Shown here in pieces: positions 17,880 to 25,183 of a stretch of DNA of 57,317 nucleotides (position 1 is its first letter; every line of letters begins with the position of its first letter). The DNA is from Deltaproteobacteria bacterium. GTDB taxonomy: Bacteria > Myxococcota > JACPTQ01. The translations under genes were made by a program, and so were the position numbers. The notes below the pieces were generated by a model. That model saw only the letters and a list, made by a program, of their open reading frames with translations, searched no databases and was not told where the DNA came from. The stretch is taken from the NCBI GenBank assembly GCA_016192705.1, contig JACPTQ010000075.1, positions 1 to 57,317 of the forward strand, written 5' to 3'.

Positions 17880-18884
17880 ATGATTTCAGTGAAGAAATTG
17901 CGCAAAGCGTATGGAGATGTTCTCGCCGTTCAAAACGTGTCGTTTGAGGTGGCGAAGGGCGAGGTTGTCGGTTTTCTGGGGCCGAACGGCGCCGGTAAAA
18001 CGACGACCATCAAGATGTTGACCTGCTACATGGCCCCGACGTCGGGAACCGCCGCGATTGCAGGGCACGACATTTTGCGAGACCCGCTCGCGGTTCGCCA
18101 AACCATCGGGTATCTCCCCGAAAATGCGCCGCTCTATGCGGAGATGCGCGTTTTCGAATACTTGAAATGGGTGGGCGAGGTGCGCGGTTTTCGGGGCGAC
18201 GAGCTTCGGCGACGCATGCGACGGGCCGTTGATCTCTGCGCGCTTGAGAAGGTCATCGGCCGTACGATCGGCGAGCTGTCGAAAGGGTATCGGCAACGCG
18301 TTGGCCTCGCGCACGCGCTTCTTCACGACCCCGACGTGCTTATCCTCGATGAGCCGTGGAGCGGGCTCGACCCGAACCAAATCGTCGAAAGCCGCGATCT
18401 CATCCGCCGAATCGGCGAGAACAAGACGATCGTTTTATCGACGCACATCTTGACCGAGGTCGAGGCGACTTGTTCGCGCGCGATCATCATTAACGCGGGG
18501 CAGGTTGTCGCCGATTCAACGCCGAAGCAACTTCGCGCGTCGGCAAGAGGCGACGCCGTCGTTGTCGCGCGCATCGACCTCGGAGCCACAGAAGTCACGG
18601 CCGATGAAGCGGTCGACAAGATGCGACGAATCGTCGGCGTGCGCGATGCGCGAATGCGGCTCGGCGAGACCGGTTCCAACGGGTCACACGCGACGGGACG
18701 CGTGCTCGACGTTGAGCTGTCGGCTGAGGGGAGCGCGGGTCTTGGCGCGCTCGGGCATTCGCTTGCGGAGCGGGTGATCGCGGAGAAGTGGATGCTCGTC
18801 GAGCTTCGGAGCCAGGTGCCGACGCTTGAGGAAGTTTTTCGGCAGCTCACGGGCGCGCGGTCGGCGCCGACAATCCGCGGGTAA
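17880..18884 (+). CDS. ABC transporter ATP-binding protein (GldA-like)
   Basis: 334 residues, the cytoplasmic ATPase of an ABC-2-type system. Walker A is GPNGAGKTT (34-42), the signature is LSKGYRQRVGLAHAL, Walker B is VLILDEPWSGLDP and the H-loop is VLSTHILTEVE. An extra C-terminal 100-residue domain is normal for the group. GAGG precedes the ATG at 17880. The two genes that follow encode the permease/GldG-like and DUF4340 proteins, the arrangement seen with GldA-F-G homologues across many phyla. The substrate is unknown, and the Gld name here does not imply Bacteroidetes-type gliding. Confidence 0.92.
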   Translation: MISVKKLRKAYGDVLAVQNVSFEVAKGEVVGFLGPNGAGKTTTIKMLTCYMAPTSGTAAIAGHDILRDPLAVRQTIGYLPENAPLYAEMRVFEYLKWVGEVRGFRGDELRRRMRRAVDLCALEKVIGRTIGELSKGYRQRVGLAHALLHDPDVLILDEPWSGLDPNQIVESRDLIRRIGENKTIVLSTHILTEVEATCSRAIIINAGQVVADSTPKQLRASARGDAVVVARIDLGATEVTADEAVDKMRRIVGVRDARMRLGETGSNGSHATGRVLDVELSAEGSAGLGALGHSLAERVIAEKWMLVELRSQVPTLEEVFRQLTGARSAPTIRG

Positions 18885-18913
18885 GAGAGAAGAAAAGAAA
18901 AAGAGAAGAGAAA

Positions 18914-18938
18914 CCACAGAGGCATTGAGAACACAGAG
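18914..18938. repeat. Degenerate CACAGAG repeat in a purine-rich leader
   Basis: CCACAGAGGCATTGAGA and ACACAGAG occur within a GA-rich 78-base gap between the ATPase and permease genes. The sequence is a decayed version of the array at 17776-17811. A similar GA-rich leader (without CACAGAG) precedes the DUF4340 gene. Confidence 0.5.
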
Positions 18939-18962
18939 ATCTGAAGAGAAGAGGGAACAGGC

Positions 18963-21692
18963 ATGAGGCAGAGCTGGACGATATTTAAGAAAGAGTTTCG
19001 GGCGTACTGGGCGTCGCCGATTGCGTACGTCGTGCTCGTGGTTTTTCTGCTCATCGAGGGGTACCTGTTTATCGACAGGCTTTTTCTCAACAATCTCGCG
19101 ACGATGCGGCACTTTCTTGAGGGGACGGGCGAATTCCTGTCGGGGACGCCGTTTATCTTCGTGCTCTTGCCACCGCTCATCGCGATGCGGCTTTTCGCCG
19201 AGGAGAAAAAATCTGGAACGATCGAACTGCTCATCACGCTCCCCGTGAAAGACGAAGAAGTCGTCTTTGGAAAGTTCCTCGCGTCGGCTGCCTTCTTGTC
19301 GATCGCGGTCGCCATCCTCTTCATCTACACATTTATCGTCGCGGCGATCGGCGATCTCGATTGGGGCCCGGCGATCGGCGGTTACCTCGGTCTCTTCTTG
19401 ATGGGCCTCATGTACCTTGCGATTGGGATGATGACGTCGGTTTGGACGAAAAACCAGATCGTCGCGCTCGTCGTGGCGCTGCTGATTTCGATCGCCCTCT
19501 ACGCGCTCGGGACGCAGGACTTCCTAAAGGACAAACCAAGCTGGACGGCGTTTGCAACGAGCGTGTCGAGTTACGCGCACTTTAAGAGCCTTGCGCGCGG
19601 GGTCATCGATGTGCGGGATATCCTTTATTACGTCACGGCGATCGCGATTTGCCTTTTCGTGACGGCGGCGTCGCTGGGCGCGCGAAACTGGGAGCGCGGC
19701 TGGAAAACCGGCTGGGTTGCGGCGCTGTCGATTGTTCTCATTGCGGCGAATCTCGTCGCTTTCAATATGGTCGTCGCGCGCGCGAAGCCGATGCGACTCG
19801 ACTTGACGAAGAACGGGAGTTTCACGTTGTCGCCGGCGTCAAAGAAGTTTTTCGAAAAGCTCGAAGACCAGCTCACGCTCAGGGCGTATGTCACGGAGAA
19901 TATGCCGGCGCCGCTCGACCGGTTTGTCACGTATTTGAAGGACGTGCTCGAGGAGTTTGAGAACGCGTCGGCTGGGCGCGTGCGCGTCGAGATTGTTGAG
20001 CCAAAGGGCGAGAAGGAGCGCAAAGAGGCGGAGGGCGCGGGGATTCGGATGGGGAAGGCGGCGGTTGTGCGCGACGACAAGCAACTCTCGGAGAACGTCT
20101 TCATGGGGCTCGTGATGGCGTACGCCGATAAGAAGGAGACGATTCCGTGGCTACCGGACGAGGCCGGGAATGACCCTGAGCGGCCGCTGCAGTTCTTGGA
20201 GTACGAGATCGCGCGGCGGATCAAAGCGATGACGCTCGCGGAGACCAAGGGCAAGAAGAAGAAGGTCCTGGGGATTGTCGCGGGTGGGCTCGCGGCGCAG
20301 CTTGGGACCGAGGAATTGTCGCGGAATTTGGGGCAGTTTTATGAGTTCCGCACGATCGACATCAAGGCCGGAAAAAAGATCGAACCGGAAATTGAGGCGC
20401 TGCTCATTCTTGCGCCGACCGACCCGCTTCACGAACGCGAGAAGTTTGAAATCGACCAGTTCATTATGCGGGGCGGACGCGCTGCGTTTTTCTTGACGAA
20501 CATTCGGCCGACGAACCCGCGGCAACAGCCCGGTCAGCCGCCGATCAACTTGTGGGGACAAAACGATGATGGGCTGCGCGACGTGCTCAAACACTATGGC
20601 GTCGAGATTAAGCCGGGGCTCGTGCTCGACCAGGTGGCGCTGACCATTCCCGTGCCGGCGTACGCGACGATCGGGCAGCGCCGGATGCAGGTCATGATTC
20701 GGAAGGCGTTTCCGCTCCTGCCGATCGTTGGGAATCTCGGCGACTTGATGCGACAGTTTCGCGCGACGGCGCAGGCGCCGCTTTTGTTTCCGTTCACGGG
20801 CGAAGTCGCGGCCACGGCGGATGCGCGCGATCGGGTTGAGGTGCTGAACGTCGCGAAGTCGTCGCCCGCGAGTTGGAAGTACGATTCGGCATTCATCATG
20901 ATGGGGCCGCAGCTCGACCTCGAAGACCCGTTGCCGCGCGAGGTGGGACAAGTGCTCGCGGAGGAGGAGACGCTGAAAGAGAACGAGATGGCGCGGATTG
21001 AGATCGCGGAGCGAGTTTTGCGGCGAACGTCGCGCGAGTTTACGAAGGACAAGAAAGAGTTTTTCGACAAACTCGAAGGCATGCTCAAAGACGAGATTGG
21101 CGCCGTCGGGGCGGTGAAGGCGGGTGATGCGCTCGCGAAGAAGTTGCTGCCGAAAGTGCGCGAAGCGTTTCAGCGTCGCGGGCCGTTTTCGTTGGGTGTT
21201 GCGCTCAAGGGGAAGTTCAAGAGTTACTGGGAGAACACGGCGGCGCGACCAGTTCCGAAGGCGCCGGACCCCGCAAAGCCGGAAGATCCGCGCATGCCGC
21301 CGCGGCGCGAGAAGGTTGAGGCAGACCCGAATCCGCCGCCCGTCGTGAAGGAGAGCCCGCTGACGCAAATCTTGGTGGTCGCGAATGGGCTCATGGTGAC
21401 GGACGGCGTGCTCCAGTTCACGCGGTCAAAACAGGGCGAAGAGTTGTCGAATTTCGAATTCGCGCTGAACCTCGTCGATTGGCTGATGCTCGAAGAAGAC
21501 TTGATGCAGATTCGAAACGCGGGTGAGGCGGCCGCGCAGCTAAAGGTCGTCGAGTCCGGCACCAAGACGACGATTCGCGTCGTGGTGATGGTGCTTTTCC
21601 CGCTCCTCGTGCTGGTCGCGGCTCTCGTCTTAAGCATGCTGCGAAAGATGAAGAGCGATCGGGAAATCGCGCTCTTGTCGAGTGGATCGTAA
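18963..21692 (+). CDS. Fused ABC-2 permease and GldG-like periplasmic auxiliary protein
   Basis: 909 residues. The first 250 are an ABC-2 permease (MRQSWTIFKKEFRAYWASP, RLFAEEKKSGTIELLITLP, six hydrophobic segments). A further segment at about 258-280 (WVAALSIVLIAANLVAFNMVV) leads into the GldG-type domain (RLDLTKNGSFTLSPASKKF, then VRVEIVEP and VLGIVAGG). Lys/Glu-rich helices follow, and a final membrane helix lies near 875-895 (VVMVLFPLLVLVAALVLSML). In many species GldF and GldG are separate proteins; here they are one chain. AGGGA precedes the ATG. It works with the ATPase upstream. Confidence 0.9.
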   Translation: MRQSWTIFKKEFRAYWASPIAYVVLVVFLLIEGYLFIDRLFLNNLATMRHFLEGTGEFLSGTPFIFVLLPPLIAMRLFAEEKKSGTIELLITLPVKDEEVVFGKFLASAAFLSIAVAILFIYTFIVAAIGDLDWGPAIGGYLGLFLMGLMYLAIGMMTSVWTKNQIVALVVALLISIALYALGTQDFLKDKPSWTAFATSVSSYAHFKSLARGVIDVRDILYYVTAIAICLFVTAASLGARNWERGWKTGWVAALSIVLIAANLVAFNMVVARAKPMRLDLTKNGSFTLSPASKKFFEKLEDQLTLRAYVTENMPAPLDRFVTYLKDVLEEFENASAGRVRVEIVEPKGEKERKEAEGAGIRMGKAAVVRDDKQLSENVFMGLVMAYADKKETIPWLPDEAGNDPERPLQFLEYEIARRIKAMTLAETKGKKKKVLGIVAGGLAAQLGTEELSRNLGQFYEFRTIDIKAGKKIEPEIEALLILAPTDPLHEREKFEIDQFIMRGGRAAFFLTNIRPTNPRQQPGQPPINLWGQNDDGLRDVLKHYGVEIKPGLVLDQVALTIPVPAYATIGQRRMQVMIRKAFPLLPIVGNLGDLMRQFRATAQAPLLFPFTGEVAATADARDRVEVLNVAKSSPASWKYDSAFIMMGPQLDLEDPLPREVGQVLAEEETLKENEMARIEIAERVLRRTSREFTKDKKEFFDKLEGMLKDEIGAVGAVKAGDALAKKLLPKVREAFQRRGPFSLGVALKGKFKSYWENTAARPVPKAPDPAKPEDPRMPPRREKVEADPNPPPVVKESPLTQILVVANGLMVTDGVLQFTRSKQGEELSNFEFALNLVDWLMLEEDLMQIRNAGEAAAQLKVVESGTKTTIRVVVMVLFPLLVLVAALVLSMLRKMKSDREIALLSSGS

Positions 21693-21719
21693 GAAGAGAA
21701 AGAAAGAAAGAGAAGAACA

Positions 21720-23606
21720 ATGGGATCGAAATATATGAAGAGGGTGACGGTGTTGGGGGTGCTGCTCGTCGCGCAAGTGGCGGTGATGCTTGTCCTCGGA
21801 AAGCGCGGCGGGCATGCGTCTCGGGTGCCGTCGCCGTACCCGAAAGTTCGGGCGAGTGAAATCACGAAAGTCGCCATTACGAAGGACAAGAAAACGGTCA
21901 CGCTGGTCAAGGACGCGAAGGCCGCAGGGACGCAGGCGGTAACAGAGTTGAGCGTCGCCGGCGACAAAAAGAAAGCGGATAAGCCCGATCCGTGGCGGCT
22001 CGAGACGCCCGACTATCCGGCCGACGCGCACGCGGTCAAGAGCCTCGTCGAGGCGATCGAAAAGGCGTCGTTTGGCGAAAAGGTGTCGGCGAAAAAAGAG
22101 TGGCATGGCGAAAAGTTTGGGGTCGATGACGAAAAGGCAACAAAAATCGAGGTTTTTTCGGGTGACGCGCAGCTTCGCGTCGCGCTCTTCCTGGGGAAAG
22201 AGGCGGGCGGGCGCGTTTTTGCGCGGCTCGTTGGAAGCGACGATGTGTTTGCGATGTCTGGGCTCGCGTCACACCTTTACAACAAGGCGGCGCGCGACTG
22301 GCGCGACAAAACAATCCTCGCGTTTCGTGATCAAAAAGAAGACCTCGTCAAGGTGACGATCGCGCACGCGAGCGGCGAGACGATTCAACTTGCGCGCAAA
22401 GACCCGAAGACATGGGAGATGGTTGAACCGAAACTGCCGAAGTATCGGTTGGATCAAAAGGTCGTCGAGGGTGTCGTGGATACGCTGGTGACGTATAACG
22501 CGGCCGATTTCGCGGACGACGCCAAAGAGAGCGAGACGGGGCTTTCAAAGGCGGCGCTTTCAGTCCAACTTGAGTGGAAGCCGGGATCAAGAATGGAAAA
22601 GTCGGCCACGCTTCTCGTGGGCAAGAAGCATGAGAAAGACGCGCGCACCTACGCGCAGCTCCTGGGCGACAAGCAAGTTTTTCTTGTCAACGATTATCAG
22701 GTCACGCAACTCAAGAAATCGGTTGAGGAGTTACGCGAAAAGGATCCAATCATCCCGAAGTTTGCGACGAACGACGTTTCGGGAATCACGATTCGGCAGC
22801 GCGGCGTCGTGCTTGAGCTTGCGAAGGAGGCGAACGGATCGTGGGCGCTGGTTGCGCCGGTCAAAGACGCCGCGGATTCCGAGAAGATAAAGACGCTGCT
22901 CGACAAGGTTTCGCGCGAGACGGTCGCGTTCAATGAAAAGGGCGGGCGAGAAAAGCACGGCGAATTCGAAGTCGACGGGCGGGGCTTGTTTGTTCAAATG
23001 GCCACGGCCGACAGAAAGCTCGAGGGATTCTTGCTCGGCAAAGAGGAGGGCGGCGCAACGTACATTCGGCGCGCGGACGACGAGAAGGTGTATCAGACGT
23101 TTGCGCTGAAGAAGGACGACTTCCCGGTTGATGCAAAGGCTTGGCGTAACCGCACGGTCATGAGCTTCTCGGGGACGAAGGCCACGCGATTGGAGGTTGA
23201 ACGCGAGGGGGGCTCGTGGAGCGTCGAACGGAAAGATGGCAAATGGACGTTTATGAAGGGGGCTCCCATCGGCACCGCGGTCAAGGTTGCCAAGATCGAG
23301 GAGGCGATTTCGGTTCTGTCTGGGCTGCGCGCGATCGAGGTTGCCGGGGGCGGCGAACCGGGCGCAGACAAGGTCGTGGCGACCGTGAGGGTTGTCGTAG
23401 GCGGAAAGGCCATGGCCATCAAGGTCGGCGGAAAAAAGGGGACGACGGACACCTTCGTCAAGCGGGAAGGTGGCGAGGCGACGTACGTTGTCCGGTCGTC
23501 TCAGGTCGAGAAATTTTTCCTCAAGGTCAGCGACGTTTCTGACGCGCCAGTCGCGCCCGCGCCTGCTCGGAAAACCAACGGTCCCGCAAAACCGGCAGCG
23601 CGTTGA
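21720..23606 (+). CDS. DUF4340 domain-containing membrane protein
   Basis: 628 residues with one N-terminal membrane helix (VTVLGVLLVAQVAVMLVLG) and a long periplasmic part of repeated DUF4340 units (ITKVAITKDKKTVTLVK, DKTILAFRDQKEDLVKVTI, RLEVEREGGSWSVERKDGKW). Proteins of this family usually accompany GldG-like ABC systems, as here. The C-terminus is a Pro/Ala/Lys tail. ATG at 21720 follows a GA-rich leader; ATG at 21735 is possible. The stop overlaps the TTG start of the next gene. The molecular role is unknown; a periplasmic partner of the exporter is the natural inference. Confidence 0.88.
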   Translation: MGSKYMKRVTVLGVLLVAQVAVMLVLGKRGGHASRVPSPYPKVRASEITKVAITKDKKTVTLVKDAKAAGTQAVTELSVAGDKKKADKPDPWRLETPDYPADAHAVKSLVEAIEKASFGEKVSAKKEWHGEKFGVDDEKATKIEVFSGDAQLRVALFLGKEAGGRVFARLVGSDDVFAMSGLASHLYNKAARDWRDKTILAFRDQKEDLVKVTIAHASGETIQLARKDPKTWEMVEPKLPKYRLDQKVVEGVVDTLVTYNAADFADDAKESETGLSKAALSVQLEWKPGSRMEKSATLLVGKKHEKDARTYAQLLGDKQVFLVNDYQVTQLKKSVEELREKDPIIPKFATNDVSGITIRQRGVVLELAKEANGSWALVAPVKDAADSEKIKTLLDKVSRETVAFNEKGGREKHGEFEVDGRGLFVQMATADRKLEGFLLGKEEGGATYIRRADDEKVYQTFALKKDDFPVDAKAWRNRTVMSFSGTKATRLEVEREGGSWSVERKDGKWTFMKGAPIGTAVKVAKIEEAISVLSGLRAIEVAGGGEPGADKVVATVRVVVGGKAMAIKVGGKKGTTDTFVKREGGEATYVVRSSQVEKFFLKVSDVSDAPVAPAPARKTNGPAKPAAR

Positions 23607-24208
23607 TCGTTTCGATCGACCCGGATTTCCCGGGTCCGCACCACGTCCATCGCGTGGCGCGCGTCATTCGTGGCGGCGGCATCGTCGCGTACCCGACCGA
23701 CACGAACTACGGACTCGGCTGCCTGGTGACGTTGCGCGAATCGGTGGAACGCCTCTATCGCGTGAAACACGTCGACCCGTCGAAACCGATGAGCCTCGTC
23801 TGCAACTCGTTTGAAATGGTCAGCCGCTTCGCCGTCATTGAAAACGGGGCGTACCGAATTCTGCGCCGGACGCTCCCGGGACCCTACACGTTTGTCTTGC
23901 GCGCCACCGGCGAAACGCCGAAGCGAATGCTCACCCGCCAAAAAACCATCGGCATTCGAATCCCCCGTCACGCCTTCTGTCTTGCGCTCACCGAAGACTT
24001 GGGTACGCCGCTCATCAGCACGACCGCTCAAATCGGCGAAGACGAGACGCTCTATGATCCAGGGACACTCGACGACAGGTATGAGGGTGCGCTTGACCTC
24101 GTCGTCGACGGGGGGATCCTTCCGGCCGAGCCATCAACTGTGGTCGACCTGACGAGTGGTGTTCCGGTTGTGGTTCGGCTGGGCAAAGGTCCCATCGATT
24201 TGATCTGA
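23603..24208 (+). CDS. Sua5/YciO/YrdC family protein (threonylcarbamoyl-AMP synthase-like)
   Basis: 201 residues of the YrdC fold, which makes the threonylcarbamoyl-adenylate used for t6A37 of tRNA in the TsaC/Sua5 branch. The signatures include GGIVAYPTDTNYGLGC, KPMSLVCNSFE, LPGPYTFVLRAT, GIRIPRH and a C-terminal PSTVVDLTSG...VRLGKG. The sequence is closer to the YciO type than to the compact TsaC, so tRNA modification is likely but not certain. The start is taken as TTG in the TTGA overlap with the DUF4340 gene; there is no better start before the YrdC fold. Confidence 0.85.
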   Translation: MIVSIDPDFPGPHHVHRVARVIRGGGIVAYPTDTNYGLGCLVTLRESVERLYRVKHVDPSKPMSLVCNSFEMVSRFAVIENGAYRILRRTLPGPYTFVLRATGETPKRMLTRQKTIGIRIPRHAFCLALTEDLGTPLISTTAQIGEDETLYDPGTLDDRYEGALDLVVDGGILPAEPSTVVDLTSGVPVVVRLGKGPIDLI

Positions 24209-24232
24209 CCCGACACACGAGCACGTCGGATG

Positions 24233-24550
24233 CTATCGGTTCTTCGTTCGCACTCTCGCTGGTCGTCGCGCAAGTTCTACGACAACCTCGCCACCCATAA
24301 CGCGCGCTTGGCACGCGAGACGCTCGCGCGTGACATGAAACACGTTGCCCAAATGCGTCCGCTCAGCGCTGGTAACGGGTGACAGATTCTCTTCTCCGCA
24401 GAGCACGCGAATGACGCACTCGTGGCATGACGCGACCCCGTTACAAATCGTCGGAATATCAACGCGGCTTCGAATGCCGGCGTCAAGAAGCGATTCGCCG
24501 TGTTCGGTTTCGACTTCAACACCGACGTGTGCAAACATCACTTTAGGCAT
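24233..24550 (-). CDS. [2Fe-2S] ferredoxin
   Basis: 105 residues. Cys36, Cys42, Cys45 and Cys80 form C-x5-C-x2-C-x34-C, the adrenodoxin-like/plant-type cluster pattern (CNGVASCHEC and LACQ). One-electron carrier in the cytoplasm. The start is ATG 24550, 3 bases from the divergent thioredoxin gene's ATG at 24554; a longer open frame to 24619 would run into that gene and has no good start codon. A strong GGGAGGAGG lies 26 bases upstream, too far to be normal. Partner reductase not seen. Confidence 0.87.
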   Translation of the reverse strand: MPKVMFAHVGVEVETEHGESLLDAGIRSRVDIPTICNGVASCHECVIRVLCGEENLSPVTSAERTHLGNVFHVTRERLACQARVMGGEVVVELARRPARVRTKNR

Positions 24551-24553
24551 TGC

Positions 24554-25129
24554 ATGAAACCCGACGAGCGGAACCTCCTCCCATCCCCTGATGTTACCGA
24601 GGCACGCGCCGCGGCGCAATCGGATTGGACATCACGCGTGCTTCTCGTCGTTGCAACCGCGCTTTTGGCGGTCACGTTTGCGCGCGAGTTCTTCGCGAGC
24701 ACGCCCGACATCGTCGGGAAACCCGCGCCGCCCCTCACGGCGCGCCGACTCGACGGCACCCCGATTTCACTCACGGCGCTGACTGGAAAAGTTGTCCTCA
24801 TGGATTTCTGGTCCGTCGCGTGCGGACCGTGCGTGTCGCAGATTCCGATTCTGTCCGCCGTCGAATCCCGATACCGCGGACGCGCGTTTCAACTCGTGTC
24901 GCTCAATGTCGAACCGACGGAGTGGCCGACCGCGGGAAACTGGCTCAAGCAGCGACTCGCCGGGAGCATCGTGGTGACCACCGATTCGCGAACGGCCTCC
25001 GCTTATGGTGCGGCCCGGCTCCCTCATCTTGTCCTCGTGGGCACCGACGGCGTTGTCGCTCAAACGTTCTCGGGTTTCACCCGCGAGGCCACGCTTGCCG
25101 CGGCCATAGACCGCGAGATGCTTCGATGA
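24554..25129 (+). CDS. TlpA-like membrane-anchored thioredoxin
   Basis: 191 residues. An N-terminal anchor (VLLVVATALLAVTFA, about 29-43) leaves the thioredoxin fold outside the membrane. GKPAPPLTARRLDGTPISL and VVLMDFWSVACGPC place the active-site CGPC at 90-93. The cis-Pro is in RLPHLVLVG. TlpA/ResA proteins reduce cytochrome-maturation or other extracytoplasmic thiols; which applies here is unknown. No Shine-Dalgarno precedes the ATG, which lies 3 bases from the divergent ferredoxin start. Confidence 0.87.
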   Translation: MKPDERNLLPSPDVTEARAAAQSDWTSRVLLVVATALLAVTFAREFFASTPDIVGKPAPPLTARRLDGTPISLTALTGKVVLMDFWSVACGPCVSQIPILSAVESRYRGRAFQLVSLNVEPTEWPTAGNWLKQRLAGSIVVTTDSRTASAYGAARLPHLVLVGTDGVVAQTFSGFTREATLAAAIDREMLR

Positions 25130-25143
25130 ATTGGGTGCGATTG

Positions 25144-25172
25144 TTCGTGTTTCCAAGTGGGCCGGCTATAAT
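25144..25172 (+). promoter_or_regulatory. Putative promoter of the receiver-PilZ gene
   Basis: A perfect TATAAT (25167-25172) lies 11 bases before the ATG at 25184, with a weak -35 TTCGTG (25144-25149) at 17 bases. The expected transcription start is only a few bases before the ATG, and no Shine-Dalgarno is present. Confidence 0.45.
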
Positions 25173-25183
25173 CAGGCGCGCGA

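Noticed and set aside
17880-23606. Bacteroidetes-type gliding motility from the GldA/F/G-like genes
   Set aside because: These ABC genes are widespread in non-gliding bacteria; no other Bacteroidetes gld or spr genes are present.
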